From CAVSRC01 sp963730325 (GTDB lineage: Bacteria; Pseudomonadota; Alphaproteobacteria; Rhizobiales; Kaistiaceae), in NCBI GenBank assembly GCA_963730325.1, contig CAVSRC010000004.1:62001-126000 (forward strand): a stretch of 64,000 bases of DNA. The letters run 5' to 3'. How positions within the stretch are numbered: the stretch's first letter is position 1; each line of letters begins with the position of its first letter. Shown here piece by piece: positions 9,047-17,326 of the stretch. The notes under the pieces are model-generated. The model saw nothing but the letters and a program-made list of their open reading frames with translations. It was not told where the DNA came from and did no database searches. The position numbers and the translations under genes were made by a program.

Positions 9047-9081
9047 TTGCTATGTGTAGCAAAACTACGAAAAGAGGTCAA
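9047..9081 (-). promoter_or_regulatory. deoC promoter with overlapping palindromic operator
   Basis: On the minus strand TTGACC (9081-9076), a 17-nt spacer and TACACA (9058-9053) make a sigma70-like promoter. The -10 box lies within the palindrome TTGCTA-CACA-TAGCAA (9062-9047), a natural position for a repressor. The RpiR gene just upstream is the obvious candidate regulator. Confidence 0.55.
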
Positions 9082-9187
9082 TTTTCGCGGACGCGTTTGG
9101 CGGCCGCTGCCGGCGATCCGTCGCAGGAAGAAGGGACCGTGCGGCGCGTCGCGATGGTACGAGCCGGGAAGCGCACGGCTGGCGCCG

Positions 9188-10078
9188 TCAGATGCGTTCG
9201 GTGGTCCTCAGATAGCGCAGTTGATGCTTCATCTCGGTGAAGCGTTCGATGTGATCGGGGCCGCGGCGCAAGGCAACTGCCGTGGACAGGATGTCGATCA
9301 CGGCAAGTGCAGCGATGCGCGAGATGGTGGGCGTGTAGATGTTCGTGTTTTCCAGCGTCTCGACCGGAATGACGATGTCGCACTGCTCGACGAGCGGACC
9401 TTTCATGCCCACGATGCCGATGACCTTGCATCCGCGCGCCCGCGTCGTGGCTGCCACCTCGACGATCGACCGCGTCGCGCCCGTATTCGAAATCACGACC
9501 ACGACATCGCCGGGCCCGAGTTGCGAGGCGACCATGATCTGTTGATGGGAATCGGTCTCCGCCCCGCAGGGGACACCGAACATCGGAAATTTCTGTTGGG
9601 CATCGCGGGCGACGATGCCTGACGCGCCAAAACCGAAGAACTCGATGCGCTTGGCCCCCTCGAGGACATCGATGGCCTTGCTGATCGCCGCAACGTCCAG
9701 ATGGCGGCGGACCCAGTCGAGGCTGGTGATCGTGTAGTCGAAGATCTTCTCCGCCACCTCGGCGGGGGCGTCGGTTTCCAGGATCACCGAATGCGTGGCC
9801 GGGGTTCCGAGAGCCAGGCTCTGTGCAAGACGGAGCTTGAAATCCTGATAGCCCTGGCAGCCGATCGCGGTGCAGAAACGGATGACGGTCGGTTGACTGA
9901 CGCCGGCCCATTCGGCCGTTTCGGCGACGGTGGCGTTGATCATCCGCTTCGGATCGGCAAGCACCACATCGCACACCTTACGGTCGGATTTCCTCAATTC
10001 GTTGTGCTTCTTGCGCGCGACCTCAAGGATGTTGTCGCTGGCGTTGAGGGGGCTGGAAATTCGCGGCTTGGGAGGCAT
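9188..10078 (-). CDS. MurR/RpiR-family transcriptional regulator
   Basis: About 296 residues with an N-terminal HTH_6 domain (AEWAGVSQPTVIRFCTAIG) and a C-terminal SIS sugar-phosphate-binding domain (RIEFFGFGASGIVARDA, then VVVISNTGATRSIVEVA). RpiR proteins respond to phosphorylated sugars and control the adjoining catabolic genes. It lies immediately upstream of deoC and the FGGY kinase in the same direction, with a separate promoter for them in the 175-bp gap. An earlier in-frame ATG at 10147 would add 23 residues; ATG at 10078 fits the family better. Confidence 0.88.
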   Translation of the reverse strand: MPPKPRISSPLNASDNILEVARKKHNELRKSDRKVCDVVLADPKRMINATVAETAEWAGVSQPTVIRFCTAIGCQGYQDFKLRLAQSLALGTPATHSVILETDAPAEVAEKIFDYTITSLDWVRRHLDVAAISKAIDVLEGAKRIEFFGFGASGIVARDAQQKFPMFGVPCGAETDSHQQIMVASQLGPGDVVVVISNTGATRSIVEVAATTRARGCKVIGIVGMKGPLVEQCDIVIPVETLENTNIYTPTISRIAALAVIDILSTAVALRRGPDHIERFTEMKHQLRYLRTTERI

Positions 10079-10237
10079 TCGGTGCTCGATCACTGCACGT
10101 TCGGTCGTTCCGGCGCGAAACACGCCGAACCGGTTGATGGCGCCCACATATGCGGATGGCGGGTCAAATTTGGCAAGGCTCCCTTTCCTCGGCGCTGGAT
10201 GCGGACGGCTTCTTGCCGCCTGTCCCGCCCGGTCCCC

Positions 10238-10912
10238 TCACGTCATCGCGCCCAATGGCGGCGGCGACAGGCTTTCTTCCGGCGGCACGCCGCCGCGATA
10301 GAGGGCCGCTCGCGCCGCCTCGCTACGCGGGGTCCACGCCGGATTGTCACTCTGCATCCATCCGCCCTTGCCGTCGTCCACGATGCGCATGCGCAAACCG
10401 CCGGAGCGCTCGATGATTTCGTAGTCCTGACCGGCATCGGCGGGATAGCAGAAGAGCATCAACAGGTCGTCGGCGCCGACATTGACCGATCGATGAATCC
10501 AGAACGGTGGCACGTAGCAGGCCGTCATCGGCCCGATCGGCACGGCGCGCACGGCGCCTTCAGGCGATTCCAGCAGCATCACGCCGTGGCCCTTCTGACC
10601 ATAGTAGACCTCGGGCCGGTTCGCGTTTCGGTGGATGTGACCGCGCGTCAGGAAGAACTCGTCGCCGACTTTGCCCGGCGCCATGCGCGTAACGCCGAAT
10701 ATGAGATCGCCGGGGGCTTCGTTCGGCCGGAATTCGGCGACATTGTAAACGGGCCGGTCCGCCCATTGCCGCCGCATGGCCGCGAAGGCATCGCGGTCCG
10801 CATAAAGCCCATCGAGGTCGCGAAAGAATTTGGTGTAGCGCCCGGTTTCATTGGTCATGGCGCCGGTCTCAAGGTCGACTTGGCAGCCAAGGGGCTCAAG
10901 CAGTTCTTTCAA
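10238..10912 (-). CDS. Cupin-type glucose-6-phosphate isomerase
   Basis: This 224-residue protein matches the metal-dependent cupin phosphoglucose isomerase family first known from archaea and also found in rhizobia. The metal-binding segment is TRGHIHRNANRPEVYY, with the fourth ligand in VPPFWIHRSVN and the family mark YPADAGQDYE. It would interconvert glucose 6-phosphate and fructose 6-phosphate, or similar sugar phosphates. The TTG start at 10912 is supported by GAGG about 8 nt upstream and by the conserved N-terminal pattern (GCQVDLETGAM) following it. It sits between SorC and RpiR genes in the same direction. Confidence 0.85.
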   Translation of the reverse strand: MKELLEPLGCQVDLETGAMTNETGRYTKFFRDLDGLYADRDAFAAMRRQWADRPVYNVAEFRPNEAPGDLIFGVTRMAPGKVGDEFFLTRGHIHRNANRPEVYYGQKGHGVMLLESPEGAVRAVPIGPMTACYVPPFWIHRSVNVGADDLLMLFCYPADAGQDYEIIERSGGLRMRIVDDGKGGWMQSDNPAWTPRSEAARAALYRGGVPPEESLSPPPLGAMT

Positions 10913-11177
10913 GATCGAACCTCACAGTCAGAATTTTGGTAATTTTGCTCCATATTGGCCGGCCTGGCAAGGGGACGGCACATTTCCGGCGGAGTGCCCC
11001 CTGTAATCGGGGCTCGGGCGTCGAACACGATGCTGTTCGGCGCCGACATGGAGCCACTTATGCGGCGCGGTTGCGGCGCGGTCCCGCCTTCGCGGCAGCC
11101 ACGCGATCATCCCGTCCGGTCAGCAAAGAGACCACCGGGAGCAACATCCCTGTTGGCGCTGAAGAGGTCTGCAGCCC

Positions 11178-12185
11178 CTATGCGACTTCGGCCGCAAGGA
11201 CCTCTTGCAGCTTGAATGCGCTGTCACCGTCGATGATGAGACCAGAGATGAAGCCCGCCTCGAGAATGGCCTGAGTGGCTTTCACTTTGGTCGATCCGGC
11301 GGAGAGCAGCACGATCTCGCTGTCCGACAGCGACGAAAGATCAATCGCCATCGTGCGCCGGCAGATGGACGAGTCGATATACTGGCCGTAGCAGTCGAAG
11401 AACAAGCCAAGAGTGTCGCCGACCGCACCGAGTTCATGCAGCCTCACCATGTCGTCCTGCGATAAATAGCCGTGCTGCGCCAAAAACGCGCCGCTGTCGA
11501 CTTCGCCGACGCTAATGAAGCACGCCTTCGCCTTCATCGCGGTGCGGATGACGTCCTGGACGACGCGCTGCTGGATGAAGACCTCCCGGTCCTCCTCGTA
11601 GTCGGCGATGAAGGGCACCGGCAGGTACTTGGCTTGGCCCCCGGTCTTGGAAGCGAGCTTCTGCACGACGTCGAACGGGTTGGCCGATGCCGAGCGGGTC
11701 AGCGAGCCAAGCAGCGAGACGAACTGGGTGTTGGGTGCGTTGAGCGGCAGGAACGCGTCCGCCATGGCGCTGATGGTGCGTCCCCAGGCCAGGCCAATCA
11801 CCGTCTCCGATGTCTGGTTCTGGGCAAGCAGGTTACGCAAGGTGCGCGCCGCCGCCATGCCGACACCGCGCCTGGCGAGGCTGTCGCGGTCACCGGCAGG
11901 ATGCCTGTCTGGCCGGTCGTCCGACGCCAGCGGCGGCGTTACGTAGCAGAAGCGCAGACGGAAACGGCGGCGCAGCGATTCTTCGAGGTCGCACATCGCC
12001 GACAGACGGTGGTCGATGTCGATGGTCACCACGCCGTTTGCCTTGGCATCGGCGATCAGGCGGGCCACCTTGACGCGCGAGACCCCGAGGATGGAGGCGA
12101 TCTCGTTCTGCGTACGCTCGGCGACGTAGGACAGCCACGCCGCCCGCACCATCATGTCATGCTCGGATTGCTCCCGCTCGTTCAT
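11178..12185 (-). CDS. SorC-family sugar-responsive regulator
   Basis: A 335-residue regulator with an N-terminal helix-turn-helix (TQNEIASILGVSRVKVARLI) and a C-terminal sugar-phosphate-binding domain (VIGLAWGRTISAMADAF; CFISVGEVDSGAFLAQHGYL). SorC proteins bind phosphorylated intermediates and control adjoining sugar operons. It diverges from the importer operon starting at 12423, with a large nested palindrome in the shared region at 12303-12370, so it almost certainly controls that operon and itself. Effector unknown. Confidence 0.88.
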   Translation of the reverse strand: MNEREQSEHDMMVRAAWLSYVAERTQNEIASILGVSRVKVARLIADAKANGVVTIDIDHRLSAMCDLEESLRRRFRLRFCYVTPPLASDDRPDRHPAGDRDSLARRGVGMAAARTLRNLLAQNQTSETVIGLAWGRTISAMADAFLPLNAPNTQFVSLLGSLTRSASANPFDVVQKLASKTGGQAKYLPVPFIADYEEDREVFIQQRVVQDVIRTAMKAKACFISVGEVDSGAFLAQHGYLSQDDMVRLHELGAVGDTLGLFFDCYGQYIDSSICRRTMAIDLSSLSDSEIVLLSAGSTKVKATQAILEAGFISGLIIDGDSAFKLQEVLAAEVA

Positions 12186-12302
12186 TCCAACCGTATCCCT
12201 AGCGTTGCTCCCCCTTAACCCAGCGCCTACTCGCCACCTAGCGTCATTTTGTCACCAAGCGGCTTCTCGCCACCACGCGTCTACGCGCTGTCGTTGTACC
12301 GA

Positions 12303-12370
12303 ACATTTGTTCATCGCACAAACAGATGTCAATTTGGCGTTGACATTTTGTGCAGGCAATGAACAAATGT
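12303..12370. promoter_or_regulatory. Nested palindromic operator for the SorC/importer divergon
   Basis: Three sets of nearly coaxial arms are seen: ACATTTGTTCAT (12303-12314) with ATGAACAAATGT (12359-12370), a perfect 12-bp pair; GCACAA (12316-12321) with TTGTGC (12348-12353); and TGTCAA (12327-12332) with TTGACA (12340-12345). The last could also act as a -35 box. The region is AT-rich compared with its surroundings. SorC-family proteins are oligomers that bind long split operators, which fits. Confidence 0.6.
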
Positions 12371-12422
12371 CACGGCTTGCTTGGAGGAGTGAGCGAAATA
12401 ATCGGCGCGAAGGGAGGATCCA

Positions 12423-13556
12423 ATGCGCAAAGAGAACGAATCCGAAAAGACGGTGGGCGCCTTGTCCCGCCGTGATGTGCTTGGCTGGACAGGCAAGGTT
12501 GGCGGCGCCGCGGCTGTCGCCGCGACCATGCCGAAGATGGCCGAATTCATTCTTGGCTCGACACCAGCTCGCGCCGCCGAGGGGAAGGCACTGAATGTGG
12601 CCGTGCTCGGCCAGCAGATGTCTGCCCAATCCGACCAGCGCGCCTGGGACGGCATGCAGGCCTGGATGAAGAACACCGGCGTCGACAAGGTCTGGAACGT
12701 CAATCTGAGCGATGCCAAGGGCGACCCCGGCAAGTTGGTTTCGCAGATCCAGGACGCAGTCACGGCCAAGGTCGACGCCATTGTCGTGCTCTTCGGCACG
12801 CTGACGGCCGCTCATGCCGCGCTTGAATCCGTCAAGAACTCCGGCATCCCCTTCTTCAGCATCGATTCGGGCTGGCAGGCGCCGGCCATCGCCGACCTGA
12901 CCAGCAACAACTACGTCATGGGCGGCAAGGAATCGCAGTACATGGTCGACCGCCTGCTCGGTCAGGGCAAGGAAAAGGCCAAGATTGCCGCGATCATCGC
13001 CAATTTCCATCACGGCACGCGCAAGCGCGGCAAGGTCCTCGAGACCGTGCTGAGCGAGAACAGCTGGATCGAGCAGGTCGACTCCCGCGTCATCCAGTAC
13101 GAGGGCTTCTACGAGAAGACCCAGAACATCGTGAACGACTGGCTCACCCGCTACGGCGACGAGCTGGACTGCATCTGGTGCCCGTGGGACGAGCCGGCCA
13201 TGGCCGCCTCCGAGGCGATCGTCTCCAAGGGGCTGCAGGACAAGATCTTCGTCGTCGGCGTCGACGGTCATCCGACCGCTCTGCAGCGCATCCGCGACGG
13301 CGGAGCGAACTGGCCGCAGAAGTGCACCTGCGCCCAGGCCTTCGAACTGTGGGGCGCCTACTGCTGCTGGCTGGTCAACGAGATCGTCGGCAAGGGCGGC
13401 GACGCCAAACAGCTGGTTCCGGTGCCGATTGTCGAATTCCCGGCGCCGCTGCTGGTCAGCGAAGTCAACGTGCCCGGCAAGGACGAAGACACGTGGCAGG
13501 CGGTTGACCTGTACATGCTCTATCAGCAGCGTGTCATGGCCGGCATGAAGAGCTGA
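12423..13556 (+). CDS. CUT2 sugar ABC transporter, substrate-binding protein
   Basis: A 377-residue periplasmic binding protein of the ribose/xylose type (Peripla_BP_4). The N-terminus carries a twin-arginine signal (LSRRDVLGWTG) followed by a hydrophobic stretch and a cleavage-like ARAAEG near residue 45, so it is exported folded. The start is fixed by GGGAGG just before ATG. It is the first gene of the module-2 operon and is followed by a stable hairpin (13588-13616), which probably keeps its transcript more abundant than that of the membrane genes. Ligand unknown, most likely a ketose, polyol or branched sugar. Confidence 0.88.
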   Translation: MRKENESEKTVGALSRRDVLGWTGKVGGAAAVAATMPKMAEFILGSTPARAAEGKALNVAVLGQQMSAQSDQRAWDGMQAWMKNTGVDKVWNVNLSDAKGDPGKLVSQIQDAVTAKVDAIVVLFGTLTAAHAALESVKNSGIPFFSIDSGWQAPAIADLTSNNYVMGGKESQYMVDRLLGQGKEKAKIAAIIANFHHGTRKRGKVLETVLSENSWIEQVDSRVIQYEGFYEKTQNIVNDWLTRYGDELDCIWCPWDEPAMAASEAIVSKGLQDKIFVVGVDGHPTALQRIRDGGANWPQKCTCAQAFELWGAYCCWLVNEIVGKGGDAKQLVPVPIVEFPAPLLVSEVNVPGKDEDTWQAVDLYMLYQQRVMAGMKS

Positions 13557-13587
13557 CGACGCGCAGCTAACGGACCGGCGAAATCTA

Positions 13588-13616
13588 CCTCTGGCCGCAG
13601 CTGATGCGGTCAGAGG
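13588..13616 (+). terminator. Intercistronic hairpin after binding-protein gene
   Basis: CCTCTGGCCGCA and TGCGGTCAGAGG form a 12-bp stem with one G-U pair and a 5-nt loop. No T-run follows, so it is more likely a 3'-end stabiliser or partial attenuator separating the binding-protein transcript from the ATPase gene than a full terminator. Confidence 0.55.
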
Positions 13617-13717
13617 GACGGGTGGGGTGCAGGCGCAGTTAGGCTTGGACTGACCGCTCGCCGGAATAACCTTCGCCGGTCCCCTTTTCACGGCAGTCGA
13701 TACTGTTGTGGTGAAAG

Positions 13718-15235
13718 ATGATGACCGAACCTTTACTGCGAGTGGAGAATGTCTGGAAGGCATTCTTCAGTGTGCGCGTCCTCGAGGGCGTCGGCCTCTC
13801 GCTCGACAGAGGTGAAATCCTCGCTTTGGTCGGTGCTAACGGCGCCGGCAAGTCGACGTTGATCAAGATAATCTGTGGTGCTTACGGCGCCGACGAAGGC
13901 GTGATCTGGATCGACGGTCATCAGCAAAGCTACCGCAGCGTTCGCGAAGCTGTGACGGCCGGTGTTTCCGTTGCCCACCAGCACAATATGACGATCTCCC
14001 GGCTGACCGGCGCGCAGAACATCGAACTCGGGCGCGAGCCGACGCGCTTCGGCCTCATCAATCACGGTGAACTGAGGCGCCGTGCCGAGGCTCTGTGGCG
14101 CGAATTCGACGTCGATATCGATATCGACGCCGAATGCGGCGACCTGGGGCCCAGCGAACAAAAGATCCTCGACATCCTCAAGGCACTCGCGACCAATCCA
14201 CGCATCCTCATTCTCGACGAGCCCACGGCCACGCTCACGGTGAGCGAAAGCGAGCGCCTGTTTGCCTTCCTCGACCGGCTGCGCAACCGGGACATGGGCA
14301 TCATCTTCATCTCGCATCATCTTCAGGAAGTCTTCGACCATTGCGACCGCGTCGCGGTGCTGAAGGACGGCAAGATGGTGTACCAGGGCGAGGTCGAGTC
14401 GCTGACGCGGGAAGGCCTGGTCAAGCTGATGCTGGGTCGAACAGTCGATGCGGCGCCCGAGCGTGGCGGAAGCGTGAAGGGCGATGTCGTCGTCTCGCTG
14501 CAAGGGATGTCCGTCGGCAAGCTGAAAATCGAGTCGTTCGAGGTTGCCAGAGGTGAGGTCGTCGGTATTGCCGGCCTTATCGGTTCGGGGCAGACCGAGC
14601 TTCTGCAATGCATCATCGGCGCCCGCCGGCCCGACTCAGCGGGGGCGGTTCACGTTTTCGGACGAAAGGGGCTGGCCTCATCGGTCAGCGAGGCCGTCGC
14701 ACATGGCGTCCATTTCATCCCCGACGACCGGGCGAAGAACGCCATGTTCAACCGGCTGTCCGTCGAGGAGAATCTCTCGACGTCATCCCTCGCCGGCCTG
14801 TCGAATCGCGGCTTCTTCAAGAGCCGGGAGGCGAATGCGAGAGCGGACCGGTTGATCTCATCGCTGACCATAAAGTGCGCCGGCCGCTATCAAGAGGTCA
14901 GCGAGCTCTCCGGCGGCAACCAGCAGAAAGTCTCCTTCGCCCGCTGGCTGTCGCGCCCGGGCAAGAAGAGCAGCGAGCTCGAAGGTCAGCTGTTTCTTCT
15001 CGACAATCCGACAGAAGGTGTCGACGTCGGTGCGAAGGCGGAATTCTACGCGCTCATCCGCGACCTCGCGGATCGGGGCGCAACGGTAATCGTGGCCAGC
15101 TTCGAGTTTCAGGAGCTGATCACGCTCTGCGACAGGATCTACTGCATCGCTCAGGACACTCTGCGAGATCACTTCCCTGCCGCGGGCATGACCGAAGAAG
15201 CCCTGCTCCTCAAAACCAACGAGAAGGCAAACTGA
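13718..15235 (+). CDS. CUT2 sugar ABC transporter, ATP-binding protein
   Basis: A 505-residue double ATPase of the RbsA/XylG type. The first half has Walker A VGANGAGKSTLI and Walker B ILILDEPTATL, but its signature region (LGPSEQKILDI) departs from LSGGQ. The second half has the usual reduced Walker A (GLIGSGQTELL), then ELSGGNQQKVSFARW and LFLLDNPTEGVDVGAK. Two adjacent ATGs at 13718 and 13721 are possible starts. It energises the permease at 15237, whose start lies 1 bp after this gene's stop. Confidence 0.9.
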   Translation: MMTEPLLRVENVWKAFFSVRVLEGVGLSLDRGEILALVGANGAGKSTLIKIICGAYGADEGVIWIDGHQQSYRSVREAVTAGVSVAHQHNMTISRLTGAQNIELGREPTRFGLINHGELRRRAEALWREFDVDIDIDAECGDLGPSEQKILDILKALATNPRILILDEPTATLTVSESERLFAFLDRLRNRDMGIIFISHHLQEVFDHCDRVAVLKDGKMVYQGEVESLTREGLVKLMLGRTVDAAPERGGSVKGDVVVSLQGMSVGKLKIESFEVARGEVVGIAGLIGSGQTELLQCIIGARRPDSAGAVHVFGRKGLASSVSEAVAHGVHFIPDDRAKNAMFNRLSVEENLSTSSLAGLSNRGFFKSREANARADRLISSLTIKCAGRYQEVSELSGGNQQKVSFARWLSRPGKKSSELEGQLFLLDNPTEGVDVGAKAEFYALIRDLADRGATVIVASFEFQELITLCDRIYCIAQDTLRDHFPAAGMTEEALLLKTNEKAN

Positions 15236-15236
15236 C

Positions 15237-16223
15237 GTGACTGCACAAGAAATCAGTGACCGGCGGCCGCGCTCAATCAACATGGTGGATTTCTTCAGCC
15301 GCTACGGCACCGTGCTCGCGGCGGTGGTGATCTTCATCGCCTTCTCGATTGTCAGCCCGCGCTTCCTGTCGTTAAACAACCTGTCGAACGTGCTCGTTCA
15401 GATATCGTCGCTGACGGTGGTCGCCGCGGCCTTGACCGTTGCCGTCGTCAGCGGTGAGTTCGACCTGTCGGTCGGCCAAGCGGCGGGGCTCTCCGCGATC
15501 CTTGTCGCCGGCTTCCTCGTCTGGGCGCATTACCCAGTCTACATCGCCATTCCGCTCGCTGTGCTTGCGGCCATCGTCATCGGCTTCGTCAACGGCTTGC
15601 TCATCACGTGGCTGCGCATTCCATCGATGATCGCGACCCTCGGCATGGGGCCGATCGCGCTCGGCTTCAACTACTCCTACAGCGGCGGCAACTCGATCTA
15701 TGCCCAGATGCCGCCGGCCTTCTACTACCTGTCGACGGGCAAGGTGTTCGGCATTCTGCCGGTCCCGGTCATCATCGCGGCAATCGTGGCCTTCCTGATC
15801 TACGTTCTGCTCAACCACACGCGCTACGGCAGGGCCACGGTCGCGACGGGAACCAACATCGTTGCCGCGCGTCTGTCCGGCATCAACGTCAATCGCTGCC
15901 GGCAGATCGCCATGATCATTTCCGGCACGGGCGCAGGCCTCGCGGGCGTGATGCTGACGGCGCGACTCGGCACCGGCCAGCCGGGCGCCGGCGAGCCCTA
16001 TCTCATGGACGCGCTGACGGCCGTCTTCATCGGCATGACCGCTTTCCGCCCCGGACGTGCGTCCGTTCAGGGAACGATCATCGGCGTGGTGATCATCGGC
16101 ATGCTCGACAACGGCCTGAACCTGATGGGCGCGCCTTTCTTCCTGCAGAACATCGTGCGCGGTGTGGTCATGATCGCGGCAGTCGGACTTGCCGTCCTGC
16201 GCGGCGAAATCCGGTTCTTCTAG
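15237..16223 (+). CDS. CUT2 sugar ABC transporter, permease
   Basis: A 328-residue RbsC-like inner-membrane permease with about eight to ten hydrophobic helices, including VVIFIAFSIVSPRFLSLNNL near the start and the family motif GEFDLSVGQAAGLSA. It begins with GTG at 15237, with GAGAAGG about 9 nt before it inside the preceding gene. Only one permease is present, so the channel is likely a homodimer. It completes the importer made with the two upstream genes. Confidence 0.9.
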   Translation: MTAQEISDRRPRSINMVDFFSRYGTVLAAVVIFIAFSIVSPRFLSLNNLSNVLVQISSLTVVAAALTVAVVSGEFDLSVGQAAGLSAILVAGFLVWAHYPVYIAIPLAVLAAIVIGFVNGLLITWLRIPSMIATLGMGPIALGFNYSYSGGNSIYAQMPPAFYYLSTGKVFGILPVPVIIAAIVAFLIYVLLNHTRYGRATVATGTNIVAARLSGINVNRCRQIAMIISGTGAGLAGVMLTARLGTGQPGAGEPYLMDALTAVFIGMTAFRPGRASVQGTIIGVVIIGMLDNGLNLMGAPFFLQNIVRGVVMIAAVGLAVLRGEIRFF

Positions 16224-16261
16224 GGAAGCGTCTCCCCTGTCTTTGAGATCGATATCCGACG

Positions 16262-17323
16262 GTGACTGAAATGAATGCGAAATCTCGGGGGAACGGAACC
16301 GACCGTCGCGGTCACAACACCGCGCTTCTCGATCTCTACAAGATGATGCGGCGCATCCGCAGCTTCGAGGAGCGCGTCGGCGAACTGTTCGTGCGTGGCC
16401 AGACAGCGGGCTCCATGCTGCATCTGTCGATCGGTGAGGAGTCTGCCGCGGCCGGGGTCTGCGCCACGATGCAGCCGCAGGATACCTTCACCACCCATCA
16501 TCGCGGTCATGGCATCTTCCTCGCCCGCGGTGCCGACCCCAGGCGCATGATGGCCGAGATCGCCGGCAAGATGGACGGGTACTGCCACGGCAAGGGCGGC
16601 TCCATGCACATCGCCGACATGCAGCTCGGCCACCTCGGTGCCAACGCCATCGTCGGCGGTGGCATCCCGGCCGTCGTCGGCGCCGGGCTCTCTAGCAAGC
16701 GCAAGGGGCTGGGCTCGGTCTCTGTTGCCTTCTTCGGCGACGGAGCCATGCAGCAGGGCATCCTCTACGAGAGCATGAACATGGCGGCACTGTGGGACCT
16801 GCCGGTCGTCTTTTGCTGCATCAACAACCAGTACGGCATGGGGACGCGGGTCGATCAGGCGACGCGCGCGCCCAACTTCCACGAGCGCGCGATCGCCCTG
16901 GGCCTTAACGGCGTGTCTGTCGATGGTCTCGATGCCGAGGCAGTACGCAACGAATCGGCCGCAATCGTCGATGCGGCGCGAGAAGGTCATCCCGGATTTC
17001 TGGCGGTCTCCTGCTACCGCTTCTTTGGTCATGCGCGCATGGACAAGAGCCCGTACCGCTCCGAAGAGGAGGAGGCCGAGGGCCGCAAGAAGGACCCGGT
17101 CAAGTTCGCCCGCGATCGCCTGCTCGCCGAGAAGCTGGCGGAAGCCAACGTCCTCGACGCCTTCGACAAAGCGGTCGGCAAGGAGATGGACGAGAGCATC
17201 GACTACGCCGTCGCCGCCGAATTGCCGGCCGCCGCCTCCATGTTCCGGGATGTGTATGCCGTCGGAGAGCCGGAACCGGAGCCGCTGAAGGTGCGGCTCG
17301 ATCGCATTCTGGCGAGGGAATAA
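16262..17323 (+). CDS. TPP-dependent dehydrogenase E1 component, alpha subunit
   Basis: A 353-residue E1-alpha subunit of the pyruvate/acetoin dehydrogenase type. The thiamine-diphosphate motif runs from FFGDGAMQQG to the INNQ about 30 residues later, and GGSMHIAD and the HHRGHG segment are conserved. With the beta subunit it would decarboxylate a 2-oxo acid or cleave an acyloin and pass the acyl group to the E2 lipoyl arm. The start may be GTG at 16262 or ATG at 16271. Its place directly after a sugar importer is unusual. Sequence alone does not tell pyruvate from acetoin type. Confidence 0.85.
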   Translation: MTEMNAKSRGNGTDRRGHNTALLDLYKMMRRIRSFEERVGELFVRGQTAGSMLHLSIGEESAAAGVCATMQPQDTFTTHHRGHGIFLARGADPRRMMAEIAGKMDGYCHGKGGSMHIADMQLGHLGANAIVGGGIPAVVGAGLSSKRKGLGSVSVAFFGDGAMQQGILYESMNMAALWDLPVVFCCINNQYGMGTRVDQATRAPNFHERAIALGLNGVSVDGLDAEAVRNESAAIVDAAREGHPGFLAVSCYRFFGHARMDKSPYRSEEEEAEGRKKDPVKFARDRLLAEKLAEANVLDAFDKAVGKEMDESIDYAVAAELPAAASMFRDVYAVGEPEPEPLKVRLDRILARE

Positions 17324-17326
17324 GTC

